64,000 bases of DNA from an uncultured Gammaproteobacteria bacterium (lineage in GTDB: Bacteria > Pseudomonadota > Gammaproteobacteria > HK1): the NCBI GenBank assembly GCA_958295835.1, contig OY282378.1, forward strand, positions 4,427,694-4,491,693. Direction: 5' to 3'. Within the stretch, counting starts at the first letter, position 1. Every line of letters starts with the position of its first letter. This document shows positions 44,001 through 53,928 of the stretch, in pieces. The position numbers were made by a program, and so were the translations under genes. A model generated the notes under the pieces. That model did not search any database. It was not told where the DNA came from and was given only the letters and a program-made list of their open reading frames with translations.

Positions 44001-45287
44001 GTCGTAGCCGAGGCGCCGGTCCTCGCGGATCCGGCGCCGGATCGTTTCACGGACCTCGGCCAGCACTTCCCGGCGCGCCCACCGGAGCCACCGGTCGAAC
44101 ATCGAGCGGAGCTCCCGGGACGCTTCCTCCAGACGGTCGAGCGCATCGAACAGAGGGGTCTCGGGGACGGCGCGGCCCTTCCTGCACATCCCGGACAAGC
44201 GCTCCCTGCCGCAGCGTCCGGCGGCGCCCTCCTCCGGCAGGCCGGGCGCAGGTGCGGCGAACATCGCATCGAGGCGCTGCAAGTCGGCTTCGATCTTCGG
44301 GCGGCGGTAACGGCCACGGTTGAGCCAGTCCCCTTCCAGGAGCTCGGCCCGGAACGTCTCCCGGTGCTGCAACCACGCCTCCCGCACCCCGTCGAGCTCG
44401 CCGCGCCATCGCGCCTCCCATTCTTCGGGCGTTCCCGGTGGAGGCTCGCCCCCCACGACGGTGATTCCGACCTTCGAGCGCCGGGTCGATGTCCATTCGG
44501 CGATCCCGCGCGGGAGGAACCCGCTCTCCATCGCGTGGCGCACCAGCAGCGTCGAAGCGGGATACAGCCGCCGGCGCCAGAAATCCTGCACCGCGCCGGC
44601 GACCATCTCCCCGTCTCCGCCGCTGACTTCGAACCCGAAAGGGAACCCGCTCTCGAACGCGAGGTCGGCCAGCACCCGCTGGCAGAAGCCGTGGATGGTG
44701 TACACGCCCGCGCGGTCGACGTCGTGCATGGCGGCCTCCAGCCGCCGGGCCGCTCCGGCGAGCCCGATCCCGTCCGCGCGTTCCCAGCGGGCCAGCAGCT
44801 CCTGCGCCTGGGGGTCCGCCTCCGACGCCTGGGCGGGCGGGGCGCCGCCCCGCGTCCGGGTGGAGCGTTCGGGACCTGCCCCGTTCGGAGAAGTGGCCAG
44901 CGCCGGAGGAGCGTCTGCCTCCCGCACTCGGGAAGTCGCGGGGACAGCGGGTTCATTCGGGAGGGTGGCAGGCTCCGCTTCCCGTATCCGGAGACCCGTT
45001 CCCGTGGCGCGCGTCTTCACCGCGTCGAGAACGGATCCGAGGGTGCGCCGGATCCGGTCCCGAAGCTCCGCGGTGGCGGCCCGGGTGAAGGTGACGACGA
45101 GGATCCGATCGAGTCCCCGGCCTTCCTCCACCACGAGGCGGGCCACCAGGGTGGTGAGGGCATGGGTCTTGCCGGTCCCCGCGCTGGCCTCGATGAACGT
45201 CGTTCCGCCGCCGCCGAGCGGGAGGTCGGCCGGCGTACGGCCGCGACCGGGCGCATCGCTCGATCTTCTTGCGGTCTTTGCGGTCAC
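41001..45287 (-). CDS. recB: RecB-like exonuclease V beta subunit
   Basis: 1428 residues, longer than E. coli RecB. Helicase motifs: EASAGTGKTHAL (Walker A), VTFTRAATAELRDR, ALIDEYQDTDP (Walker B), VVGDPKQSIYRFRGADVFAY, VMTVHGAKGLEFPVVF, LYVALTRARY. The C-terminal nuclease shows GFLRGYVDLVVEHAGRWYIL followed by DYKSN. Low-complexity inserts interrupt the 1B-like region and the helicase-nuclease linker. GTG start 45287 with GGGAGGTGATG upstream; recC ends four bases earlier. No recD follows. Confidence 0.93.
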   Translation of the reverse strand: MTAKTARRSSDAPGRGRTPADLPLGGGGTTFIEASAGTGKTHALTTLVARLVVEEGRGLDRILVVTFTRAATAELRDRIRRTLGSVLDAVKTRATGTGLRIREAEPATLPNEPAVPATSRVREADAPPALATSPNGAGPERSTRTRGGAPPAQASEADPQAQELLARWERADGIGLAGAARRLEAAMHDVDRAGVYTIHGFCQRVLADLAFESGFPFGFEVSGGDGEMVAGAVQDFWRRRLYPASTLLVRHAMESGFLPRGIAEWTSTRRSKVGITVVGGEPPPGTPEEWEARWRGELDGVREAWLQHRETFRAELLEGDWLNRGRYRRPKIEADLQRLDAMFAAPAPGLPEEGAAGRCGRERLSGMCRKGRAVPETPLFDALDRLEEASRELRSMFDRWLRWARREVLAEVRETIRRRIREDRRLGYDDLLIELHRALDGADGARLAARIRREFPCALIDEYQDTDPLQARIFARIYGEGGDGAGGEASDGGAEAGSTDAGPVPRPTFIVVGDPKQSIYRFRGADVFAYLAARRSARERLHLEFNWRSVPALVEGVNVVFAGAVPFVAPEIEYRPVAAARDAGNPLRIASGDGGAPLRFRLLSRLEDDKLRTKESARPVAVGAVANEIVRLLELAAHGKATIEGEPLTGADVAVLVRTREQGRLVAEALRERGVRSVEIDDGSVFDTREAEQIERLLWALVEPGREAGTRGALAGDPFGFDARALLALDDDEGAWMRWTERLADWRSEWESRGIGAVLLRLLEREGGARHLLGHRDGARRLTNFRHLAELLQEAETRERFSPAGLAAWLSHRRRESDRPSESALLRLESDEQLVRVMTVHGAKGLEFPVVFCPFAWDARGPERGAGTVDATYHLDAGQDYREVLDLDPDEHAVSIAWIEEFSESVRLLYVALTRARYRCVVTWGQVSGAGHAPLAWLLHRAGGEPGANGPDAPIAALEAVAHRFTGLGASDWIGEMEAYARRFPDAISVTVLDPDPPPVHALGLPESQLPALAAREPGRPLRRIRQLTSFTALSAEAFAAGSVRPAVEGDDAEVDRPDHDQRAASADDTGEDTDAVGGAGRGRTAFTFPRGPVAGSCLHRIFERLDEPFGDGPEERDFDVICRETLEDFGIGREWSPVARAMVERTRAVCLHERRGGGPDGRAAGSTGSADSGQGAPTRAGAGSKWDADSGGGAGSTGSADLGQGAGTRKGVGSKWEADAGGEADSDAEPGSGEGVDSNGADGGGSGGASGFRLDDPAIRRLVELEFHFPVEGLDRERLAARLVEHGYPHPFAPPARDGAGERLPPIHGFLRGYVDLVVEHAGRWYILDYKSNWLGPASADYGPEALAEAVRAGGYPLQYLIYLVALHRYLATRLPGYDYERHVGGAFYLFVRGIDPAAGMSRGVYFDRPAAACLHALDECFRGGVT
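41612..41800 (-). repeat. 90-bp-period tandem repeats in the recB linker
   Basis: About two imperfect copies of a 90-base unit (landmarks TTCGAGCC at 41641 and 41731, each followed by GGCACTTCCTGTCGAGCCGG) encode Gly/Ser-rich 30-residue units (GSTGSADSGQGAPTRAGAGS-type). They lie between the helicase and nuclease regions. Confidence 0.75.
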
Positions 45288-45291
45288 CGCA

Positions 45292-48200
45292 TCACCTCCC
45301 GGCCCCGGCGACGAGCGGCACGAGCAGCGCCTTCGCGAGGTCCTCGAACTCGCCGGCCAATGGATCGGGGCCGTCGTGGATCAGGCCGAGATACGGATCG
45401 AGCCGCTCTCCTCGCCGATACCGGCTCCCGAACCAGGCGTCATGGGCCTTTGCCCGGGCAGTCTCCAACGCTCCGATACCATCGTCCCCGGCCCGCGCGA
45501 CGGCCTTCGCGTATGCAAGGGATGCCTCCGGGAAGAAGGGGAGCGGCGATCCCAGGCCCCGCCACCAGGCGCGCAGCCAGCGTTCGAGCTGCTCCCCCGC
45601 GCGGTCGGGAGGCGGAAGCTCGGCCGACGTCCACGAGCCTCTTTCCAGAGAGACGGCGACCGCCCCCACCGGCTCGTGGCCGGCCGCCGCCCAGGCGAGT
45701 TGCCGCAACCCGATCTCGATCCGGTCCCGGGCGCGCAGACTTCCGAGCCGCCACCAGACCATCCTGACCGGCCCCAGCGTTCCCGATCCGGCGCCGCCCG
45801 ATCCGGCCTTTCCCGGCTCGCTTCCTTCCGGCCCGACGTGGCCGACCGCGCCCGTGACCCGGAATCCGCCGAGCTCGAAATCGACCTCGCGGGGGGGGGC
45901 TTCAAGCGCCGCACGGTACCGGGCGAGCCGCTGTTCAAGCTGCTCCGCCTCCTCCCGAGCGCGTTCATGAGCGATATGGCCGAGGCCCGCGTGCGGCAGC
46001 CGCCCGCGGCCTCGCAGCAGCGCCGCGGTTCGTTCCGGCGGCGCCCCGGCCCGCACCTGCTCCCACGTCTCCGACCGGAGCCGGTAGCGTTCGAGGCCGT
46101 CGATCTCGAAGGGCTCTTCCTCGTCGAGCGCGGCATCGCCGGACTCGAGCCGTGCGCCGAGCCGTTCTCGGAGGAAGAAGCGGGCGGGGTTGGCGAAGAA
46201 CGCGACCAGATCGGCGAGAGCGATGCAGCGCCGGGATTCCTCCGGATCGGGCGGCGTCACCGCGAAGCGTCCCGGAGCGCCGACGCCCTCTCCCCCCGCC
46301 TGCATCGCTTTCGCCGCCTCGCACATCCCTCGGGAATAGCTGAACAAATCCTCGCCGTCAGGCGAGCCGCCACCCGGCGAGCCGTCGCCCGCCGTCCCTT
46401 CCGGCGCGTGGCCCGCCACGCCGCCCACCGCCCTGCCTGCCGCCCTGCCAGCCGTCTCGCCTCCCATTCCGTTCCCGGCGCCGGTCGCGGCCCTCGTGCC
46501 GGCCGCGAAGTAACGCTGGCTGAACGGCTGCAAGGGATGCCGGGTCTCGACCGCCGCCCCCGGAAACCGGCGGCCGAGATAGTCCTTCAGCTCATCCACC
46601 GGCACGGACGGCGGGATCGGGGCGTCGTCCCGCGGACCGCGCCCGGCAAAGGTCACGAGAAAACAGCGGCGGGCCGCGAGGAGCGCTTCCAGGAACGCGA
46701 ACCGGTCCTCGTGCCGGACGTCGCGATCCCCCCGGCGGACGGGGCCGGCCGCGACGAGGTCGAACGAGGGGACCGGATCCAGTCGGGGGAATGCGCCGTC
46801 GTTCATGCCGATCAGGCACACGATCCCGGCCGGATAGATCCGGCCCGCGCCGAGGCTGGCCACCGTCACCCCGTCCGCGAGCCGTGCGGGCTCGCGGACG
46901 GTCTCGCACGCGCGCTCGCGCAGCACGTCGAGCACGACCTCGAACGGCGCCGGCGATTCGGCGTGCTCCGCCTCACGCTCGAAGCCCCGGATCAGCGCGC
47001 GCACCGCGCCGACTTCGTCCGCCAGCTCGCCGGCGGACGGACGACCATCCGTGTGACCGATGCGACCGGTCCCGTCGTTCCGACCGGAGCCACCGGCTCC
47101 CCCCGCGCCGCGCGCCGATCCCGAGCCGTCCGGGAAGAAATCACGGACCACCGCCCGCAACTCCGCGGCCCACCGCGCCGGCCGGCGCTCTCCCGCGAGT
47201 CGATCGCGAAGCCCGAAGATCCCTTCACAGTACGAGACGAAGCCCCCCAGAAGCCCGCCGTCCACCTCGCCGGCGCCGACCCCGTCCGCCCCGAACGAAC
47301 AGGGCGCCAGCCCGGCGACCAGCACGTCCGTCCCTTCCATCGCGTAGCCCAGGAGAAGCCGGCGCAGGCCCTGCCGCCAAGTGTGGCCGGGCGTCTCCGG
47401 CAGTCCTTCCTCGCCCCGATGCGTCTCGTCCACTCCCCATCGGATCCCGGCCTCCCGCACCAGGGCGCGAACAGCGGCAAGGTCGGATTCTTCGATCCCG
47501 AACCGGGTCCGGACCGCCGGCGCCGCCAGCGGCGCGAGCATCGACTCGGCGCCGTGCCGTGACCGCGGCAGGGCCAGCAGGTCGAGGAACGCGCGCAGGG
47601 TGCGCGACGCGCCTTCTACGCGCGCGACGTTGCAGGGGATGCGCCCGGCCGCTCCGAAGACGGCCTCGACGGCGGGTCCGTAGATCGCGAGGTTCGGGGT
47701 CAGCACGAGGACGTCCGCGGGTTCGAGATCCGTGTGGGTGTCGAAGAGGGCGAGCAGCCGGTCGTGCAGGACCTCGGCCTCGCGCAAGGGGGAGTGGCAG
47801 ACATGGATCCGGATCGAGTCGTCAGCCGGCGGCCCCTGCCCTCCTTCCTGCGCCCCGACAGGTGGGACGTGCGCCGATGCGGCTTCGACCGGCAGGCCGG
47901 CGGATGGGACATGCGCCGACGGCGGCCCTTCCGGCACACCGGCGGATGACGTTCTCTCCGAAGGCGTCTCGGCCGGCGCATCTGCCGCCGGCCCTTGCAA
48001 TGGCGCGTCTTCCGGCGCTGCCGCCTCGATCTGCGCCGCCTCGCTCGCGAGCCGGAGATCGAGGATGTCCCGCTGCACCGCGGCGAGCCGGCAGGCGCCG
48101 TCCGGCGGGACGAAATGCTCCTCCCACTCCACGCTCTCACCCTCGACGAGGGCGTCGAACGTATCGCGCCCTGCCCTTCCCCACGCCGCCAGCAGCTCGT

Positions 48201-48993
48201 TGCCCTCGGTGAAGTAGCCCGCATCGGGGTCGCCGCCTCCGTCCCGGCGGGCGACCTCGCGCCGCGAGCGGATGTCTCCCCAGTACTCCCGGCACGGGAC
48301 GAGCATGAACAGGTGGATCTCGATCCCCTCCGCAACCCGGCGCAGCACGTCGAGATACGAAGGCGACAGGGAGGACACCGCGAAGAAGGCCGCGCGCCGG
48401 GGCCAGCCGGACGGCCGGGCGTCGGACCCGATACGCTCGTGGAAGGCATCGATGGCCGCGACCCAGTGGGCGGCTGCGGTTCCCCGCCCTTCTCCGACCA
48501 GACGCCGCCACAACCGCGCCTGCCAGTGCGGGACCGCCCCGCGTTCCCATTCCCGGATCCAGTCCGGGCGGTAGAGCAGGCAGCGGTCGAAGACCCGGGC
48601 GAGGCGGTCCGCGAGTTCGAAGCGCTTGCGCGGGTCCCCGTCCCCGAGGTAGCCCCGCACCGCGCGCGCCTCCGGCCCCTCCGCCAGCTCCGGCAACACG
48701 TCGTGGATACGCCACCGCAGCCGCTCCGGGGCATACGTCCGGTCCCCGGAAAGATCCGGGTCCGCGTCACGCATGATCGACCAGGCGAACTCGGCGGGCA
48801 GCTCGAAGCGGACGTTGGCCGCGATGCCGAGCCCGCGCGCGAGCTCCAGCGAGAGCCAGCGCCCGATGGTCGGATGCGGCACGACAATCCGCTCCGGCGC
48901 GAAAGGATCGCCGGGGTCCGCGCGCATGAGGCGCGCGAGCTCGGCCGCCAGCGCCTCCATCCGGTTCGAATGATGGAGTCGCACCCCCGTCAT
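45292..48993 (-). CDS. recC: RecC-like exonuclease V gamma subunit
   Basis: 1233 residues, close to E. coli RecC. 'IVVPHPTIGRWLSLELARGL GIAANVRFELPA'-type opening, 'LRWRIHDVLPEL', 'RRAAFFAVSSLSPSYLDVLR' and 'LADLVAFFANPARFFLRERL' are RecC landmarks. RecC is the Chi-recognising subunit with dead nuclease folds. ATG 48993 (MTGVRLHHSNRMEALA) is preferred over the upstream GTG; upstream signals are weak. A Pro/Ala-rich tandem repeat is inserted in the N-terminal half. Confidence 0.92.
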   Translation of the reverse strand: MTGVRLHHSNRMEALAAELARLMRADPGDPFAPERIVVPHPTIGRWLSLELARGLGIAANVRFELPAEFAWSIMRDADPDLSGDRTYAPERLRWRIHDVLPELAEGPEARAVRGYLGDGDPRKRFELADRLARVFDRCLLYRPDWIREWERGAVPHWQARLWRRLVGEGRGTAAAHWVAAIDAFHERIGSDARPSGWPRRAAFFAVSSLSPSYLDVLRRVAEGIEIHLFMLVPCREYWGDIRSRREVARRDGGGDPDAGYFTEGNELLAAWGRAGRDTFDALVEGESVEWEEHFVPPDGACRLAAVQRDILDLRLASEAAQIEAAAPEDAPLQGPAADAPAETPSERTSSAGVPEGPPSAHVPSAGLPVEAASAHVPPVGAQEGGQGPPADDSIRIHVCHSPLREAEVLHDRLLALFDTHTDLEPADVLVLTPNLAIYGPAVEAVFGAAGRIPCNVARVEGASRTLRAFLDLLALPRSRHGAESMLAPLAAPAVRTRFGIEESDLAAVRALVREAGIRWGVDETHRGEEGLPETPGHTWRQGLRRLLLGYAMEGTDVLVAGLAPCSFGADGVGAGEVDGGLLGGFVSYCEGIFGLRDRLAGERRPARWAAELRAVVRDFFPDGSGSARGAGGAGGSGRNDGTGRIGHTDGRPSAGELADEVGAVRALIRGFEREAEHAESPAPFEVVLDVLRERACETVREPARLADGVTVASLGAGRIYPAGIVCLIGMNDGAFPRLDPVPSFDLVAAGPVRRGDRDVRHEDRFAFLEALLAARRCFLVTFAGRGPRDDAPIPPSVPVDELKDYLGRRFPGAAVETRHPLQPFSQRYFAAGTRAATGAGNGMGGETAGRAAGRAVGGVAGHAPEGTAGDGSPGGGSPDGEDLFSYSRGMCEAAKAMQAGGEGVGAPGRFAVTPPDPEESRRCIALADLVAFFANPARFFLRERLGARLESGDAALDEEEPFEIDGLERYRLRSETWEQVRAGAPPERTAALLRGRGRLPHAGLGHIAHERAREEAEQLEQRLARYRAALEAPPREVDFELGGFRVTGAVGHVGPEGSEPGKAGSGGAGSGTLGPVRMVWWRLGSLRARDRIEIGLRQLAWAAAGHEPVGAVAVSLERGSWTSAELPPPDRAGEQLERWLRAWWRGLGSPLPFFPEASLAYAKAVARAGDDGIGALETARAKAHDAWFGSRYRRGERLDPYLGLIHDGPDPLAGEFEDLAKALLVPLVAGAGR
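47863..47950 (-). repeat. 42-bp tandem repeat inside recC
   Basis: TGGGAC-TGCGCCGA recurs at 47863 and 47905 with a 42-base (14-codon) period, just over two copies, encoding Ala/Pro/Ser-rich units (SAHVPSAGLPVEAASAHVPP). Confidence 0.65.
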
Positions 48994-49102
48994 CTCATGC
49001 CGATCCCCGACCGGGACGACCATGCGCCGGGCGCGAACCCATGCAGGTACCTGCTGCCGGCGGCGTGATCGCGGCGTTTGCCCGATCCTGCGGCGGCGCC
49101 GG

Positions 49103-50482
<1,380 letters not shown>

Positions 50483-50644
50483 GCTCTCCTTGCTCCCGGT
50501 GTTCATGTGTTCGGCGCCGCGCGTCGCCCGATCGGAGCGGCAGGCGCCTGCCTCTTCGCCGTTCCGGTGGACGGCGTTCGAGGCGCGGCCCTGGAGGAAT
50601 CGAGTGTCGCATACGAGATCGCGCAAGAGGCGAATCGCAGGCGT

Positions 50645-51985
50645 CTACCTTGCCAGCGCGCCATGACCCGCGAACACCAGGCAGGCCGCGAGCACCATGA
50701 TCCCGCTGTAGACCGCGTTCCAACGCGGAAACACCCAGCTCGAGACACCGCCGCGAGCCGCAAGCACCAGGTTGATGCCGGAGTACGGACCCGCGGCCGA
50801 GCCGATCCCCCATCCCGTTATGCATACCGCCGCGAGCAGGGTCGGATCGGGCGATGCCGGAAGGGCCACGGCAACGAGGGTGGTGACCGACACCAAGGGA
50901 TGCACGCCGGCCATCGCGAGGACGACGATGCCGGCGAGCGCCATGGTCGCGGTGGCGGTGGTGAGCGCGAACGCCGGCGCCATCGATGGATGGGCGGAGA
51001 CCAGACCGTTGAGTCCTGCGCCCAACACTCCGGCGGCGAGAAAGAGCGAGAGCTCACCGCTCATGCCCGGCAGCTCCGTCACCGCGAATCGCGCCACGAC
51101 CCGGGCTGCGCCGGCGACCCCGACTCGCGTCGCGAGCGCCGTCACCGCGAGCAGCGGCGCGATCAGCGCGACCACGAGCAGCACCGGCAACGACGGCCAT
51201 ATCCAGTGCACGGCCGCCACCGCTCCGACGAGGACGACCGGTGGCCAGAGGCTCTCCAGCCGGAAAGGGTACCCCTGGAACTCCGTGATCGCCTCGCCCT
51301 CTTCGAGTCGGCCGAGGACGACGGCAACGAGGAATCCGACGCATGCGAGCGCGACTCCACCCAGCACCAGCGCGGGGAAGCGCACCCCCGGGACCAGGCC
51401 GAGCGCGAGCGCGACTCCGCCGATGAACGGCGAGTAGAAGGCGACCATCGAGTACGAGCGGCCGAGCATCGCCATCTCCCGGCGGGAAAGGAGCGCGGTC
51501 CGGGCAAGCCGATCAGCGAACACCACCAGGGCCGAGATGTTGATGACGGCGCCGAACAGGTGCACGCCGAGCATGGTGCGCACATATGGACCAATGCCCC
51601 GGGGCGCGGCGGCGCCTGCCCCTCCTCCCACCTCGGCGCGATAGACCAGGCGCAGGAACGCAACCCCGGCGAGCAGCGTGAGGATCGGCAGCGAGCGCCC
51701 CGCCACGTCGCTCCACTCGACATCGAGGCCGCGCGCGGCGACCAACGCGATGCACGCGAGGCCGATCCCGAGCATCAGCCCCGTTTGAATCCGCGCGCGA
51801 CGCGGGAGCCGTCCCCAAACCGCGCACCCCGCGATCCACGCAGCCAGCACCCCGGCCTCTCGCGGGAACGCGGGCGCGAGCCCGTGCGCGATCGACGCCA
51901 CGAGCATCGCGCCGATCATCAGTCCGGGAAACGCATCGCGGCGGGTCGGCGCGGCCGCGAGCCCCGACGAGCCCGGCTCCGCCAA
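50645..51985 (-). CDS. polytopic membrane protein, about 11-12 TM segments
   Basis: About 446 residues, almost entirely hydrophobic helices (ILTLLAGVAFLRLVY, ALVVFADRLARTAL, VVLVGAVAAVHWIW, LSLFLAAGVLGAGLNGLVSA). No family motif recognised; an anion/organic-acid permease is possible. The TTG at 51985 with AAAGGGAGG upstream is favoured; the ATG at 51919 is the alternative. The frame reaching back to 52120 runs through a REP-like element and is not coding. The 162-base gap to the decarboxylase suggests the two could share a transcript. Confidence 0.65.
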   Translation of the reverse strand: MAEPGSSGLAAAPTRRDAFPGLMIGAMLVASIAHGLAPAFPREAGVLAAWIAGCAVWGRLPRRARIQTGLMLGIGLACIALVAARGLDVEWSDVAGRSLPILTLLAGVAFLRLVYRAEVGGGAGAAAPRGIGPYVRTMLGVHLFGAVINISALVVFADRLARTALLSRREMAMLGRSYSMVAFYSPFIGGVALALGLVPGVRFPALVLGGVALACVGFLVAVVLGRLEEGEAITEFQGYPFRLESLWPPVVLVGAVAAVHWIWPSLPVLLVVALIAPLLAVTALATRVGVAGAARVVARFAVTELPGMSGELSLFLAAGVLGAGLNGLVSAHPSMAPAFALTTATATMALAGIVVLAMAGVHPLVSVTTLVAVALPASPDPTLLAAVCITGWGIGSAAGPYSGINLVLAARGGVSSWVFPRWNAVYSGIMVLAACLVFAGHGALAR

Positions 51986-52490
51986 CCGCCGAACCTCCCT
52001 TTGGGCGCGCGGCAGGGTAGCAGAGCGGCGACCGCTGGCGCGGTCGCCTGGCGATTCCGCTACGCGGAATCGCGCCCCGACCAGCGCCGTAGACGGGCGA
52101 GGAACAGTCTCGTTCCACATATGCCGCAGGGCACGGAATCCTTTCCCGTCCCCGCGGGATGTCCGGGGACGGCTCGGGGAAAGGCCATGTCCGCGGAAGG
52201 ACCGCCGATGCGCGAGCGTGCAGGTGCGCGAGGAGTCGAGGATCGGTCATGCCTCCGAAAGCACCGCCGGCGTGCACGAACGGCGCCGGAACCCGGTAGA
52301 GTTCCATCGAAGGATGGATCGGCGTTCGCGGCCGATCACCGGAGTGGAAGATGGTTCGGCATCTACACGACGCAAGGCCCGCGATCACGCCGCAACGCCC
52401 TGCCCGGAGCGACCCCGAGGGCGGGACCCGCCACCTCCCTCCCGGTCGCGTGACGCCGCAACGCCCTGCACCGGACCGAACCGGGAGCTC
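51986..52490. other. intergenic region with hairpins
   Basis: Holds the REP-like element (listed separately) and, further on, CGTCCCCG (52147-52154) pairing with CGGGGACG (52164-52171), extended by CTTTCCC/GGGGAAAG arms on both sides. No gene; translated frames are arginine-rich noise. Confidence 0.5.
52028..52116. repeat. REP-like multi-hairpin element, copy A
   Basis: Hairpin 1 GCGACCGC-TGGC-GCGGTCGC (52028-52047), spacer CTG, hairpin 2 GCGATTCCGC-TAC-GCGGAATCGC (52051-52073), then a shared GACGGG-containing stretch and a third stem GGAAC/GTTCC (52101-52116). The first 46 bases match copy B at 63920 in all but two positions. Confidence 0.85.
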
Positions 52491-52643
52491 GCCGGTCGCA
52501 CCAATCCGCGTCTCCGGCGGTGAGGCAGGACCCGGCGGTTTGCCGGTGGCGCCCGTCCGCGTCTCCGGCGATGAGGCGGGACCCGGTGGTTCGCCGGTGG
52601 CGTCGGCCCGCGTCTCCGGTCGTGGAGCCCGACCCGGATCCGC
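52491..52643 (+). repeat. 51-bp tandem repeat 5' of dusA
   Basis: GCCGGT recurs at 52491, 52542 and 52593: three copies of a 51-base unit. In the dusA frame they read as 17-residue units (PVAPIRVSGGEAGPGGL-type). It may lie upstream of the true start or form an N-terminal extension. Confidence 0.8.
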
Positions 52644-52650
52644 GGCCGGC

Positions 52651-53640
52651 GTGCGATTCGTTCCGGGCACGTCGCCGATCGACCGCCGGCTCAGCGTGGC
52701 ACCGATGATGGACTGCACGGATAGGCACTTCCGACGCCTGATCCGCCTCGTCACCCGGCATACGCTGCTCTACACCGAGATGGTGACGAGCGCGGCGCTC
52801 GTGCACGGACGGCGCGGCCACCTGCTCGACTTCGCGGAAGAAGAGCACCCCATCGCCCTTCAGCTCGGCGGCAGCGACCCCGCCGAGCTTGCCCGTTGCG
52901 CCCGCTTCGCGGCAGAACGCGGGTTCGACGAGATCAACCTGAACGTCGGCTGCCCGAGCGATCGCGTGCGTAACGGGCGGTTCGGCGCATGCCTGATGGC
53001 AGAACCCGAGGTGGTGGCGCACTGCGTGGAGACCATGGCGTCGGCCGGCGGCCTCCCGGTGACGGTGAAGACGCGCATCGGCATCGACGACCGCGACCGC
53101 TACGAGGATCTCGCCGAATTCGTGGAATCCATTGTCGAGGCAGGCTGCCGGACGGTCATCATCCACGCCCGCAAGGCCTGGCTCTCCGGCTTGAGCCCGA
53201 AGGAGAACCGCGAGATCCCGCCGCTCCGATACGATGTCGTGTACCGGCTGAAGGAGGACTTTCCCGCGCTGGAGATCATCGTCAACGGTGGCATCACGTC
53301 ACTCGACGGGGTCGTCGCGCACAATGAACGGGTCGACGGCTCCATGGTAGGACGCGAGGCGTACCGCAACCCCTTCGTGCTCGGGGACGCGGATTGCCGG
53401 CTGTTCGGCGACCGCACGGCCACGACGCCGGACCGAGTGGAGATCGCGGGACGCATGGCGGCGTACGCCCGCCGAGAGGTCGAGCGCGGGACGCGACTTC
53501 ACCACGTCACCCGCCACATGCTCGGACTGTTCCACGCAACCAGCGGCGCGCGGCGATGGCGCCGGTACTTGAGCACGGAGGCGTCGCGCCGCAACGACGC
53601 GGCGGTCATCACCGAGGCGTTGCAGCAGGTCGACGGCTGA
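52651..53640 (+). CDS. dusA: tRNA-dihydrouridine synthase, DusA type
   Basis: About 329 residues from the in-frame GTG at 52651; reduces uridine 20 in the tRNA D-loop with FMN. SVAPMMDCTDRHFRRLIRL and ARKAWLSGLSPKENREIPPL are DusA signatures; NLNVGCPSDRV holds the catalytic Cys; GSMVGREAYRNP follows. The frame is open back to 52351 through the 51-bp repeats, adding 100 low-complexity residues; normal DusA length favours 52651, though no ribosome binding site is evident at either position. Confidence 0.92.
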   Translation: MRFVPGTSPIDRRLSVAPMMDCTDRHFRRLIRLVTRHTLLYTEMVTSAALVHGRRGHLLDFAEEEHPIALQLGGSDPAELARCARFAAERGFDEINLNVGCPSDRVRNGRFGACLMAEPEVVAHCVETMASAGGLPVTVKTRIGIDDRDRYEDLAEFVESIVEAGCRTVIIHARKAWLSGLSPKENREIPPLRYDVVYRLKEDFPALEIIVNGGITSLDGVVAHNERVDGSMVGREAYRNPFVLGDADCRLFGDRTATTPDRVEIAGRMAAYARREVERGTRLHHVTRHMLGLFHATSGARRWRRYLSTEASRRNDAAVITEALQQVDG

Positions 53641-53928
53641 GCAGGAGCATTCCGCACGCCGCCGACTTCGAAGAAATCCGGTCGAAGCCCGGGACGCCCT
53701 GTCGGCGTTCCCCGACGGGCGAGACCGGTGCTCGGTCAGGCCCACCTGTACGAGCCGTGAAACATCCGCCGAGCCAATGAATCCAGACTCATCCAACATA
53801 TTGATATTGATATATTTTTGATGATCTTGCCCTGACCACTCCACCCTGCGTCATGCAATCGGCGAGGAGATCGCGCAGAATCCGCGCCTTTCGATCCGGC
53901 CCCCACTCCATCCGCGGAGACTGCCGAC

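Noticed and set aside
41829..47562. Very long plus-strand frames opposite recB and recC (over 1000 codons)
   Set aside because: High GC leaves the antisense frames open by chance; recB and recC motifs are continuous on the minus strand.
48958..48975. GGTTCGAAT as a tRNA T-loop
   Set aside because: No acceptor stem, anticodon arm or CCA context around it; it is the start region of recC.
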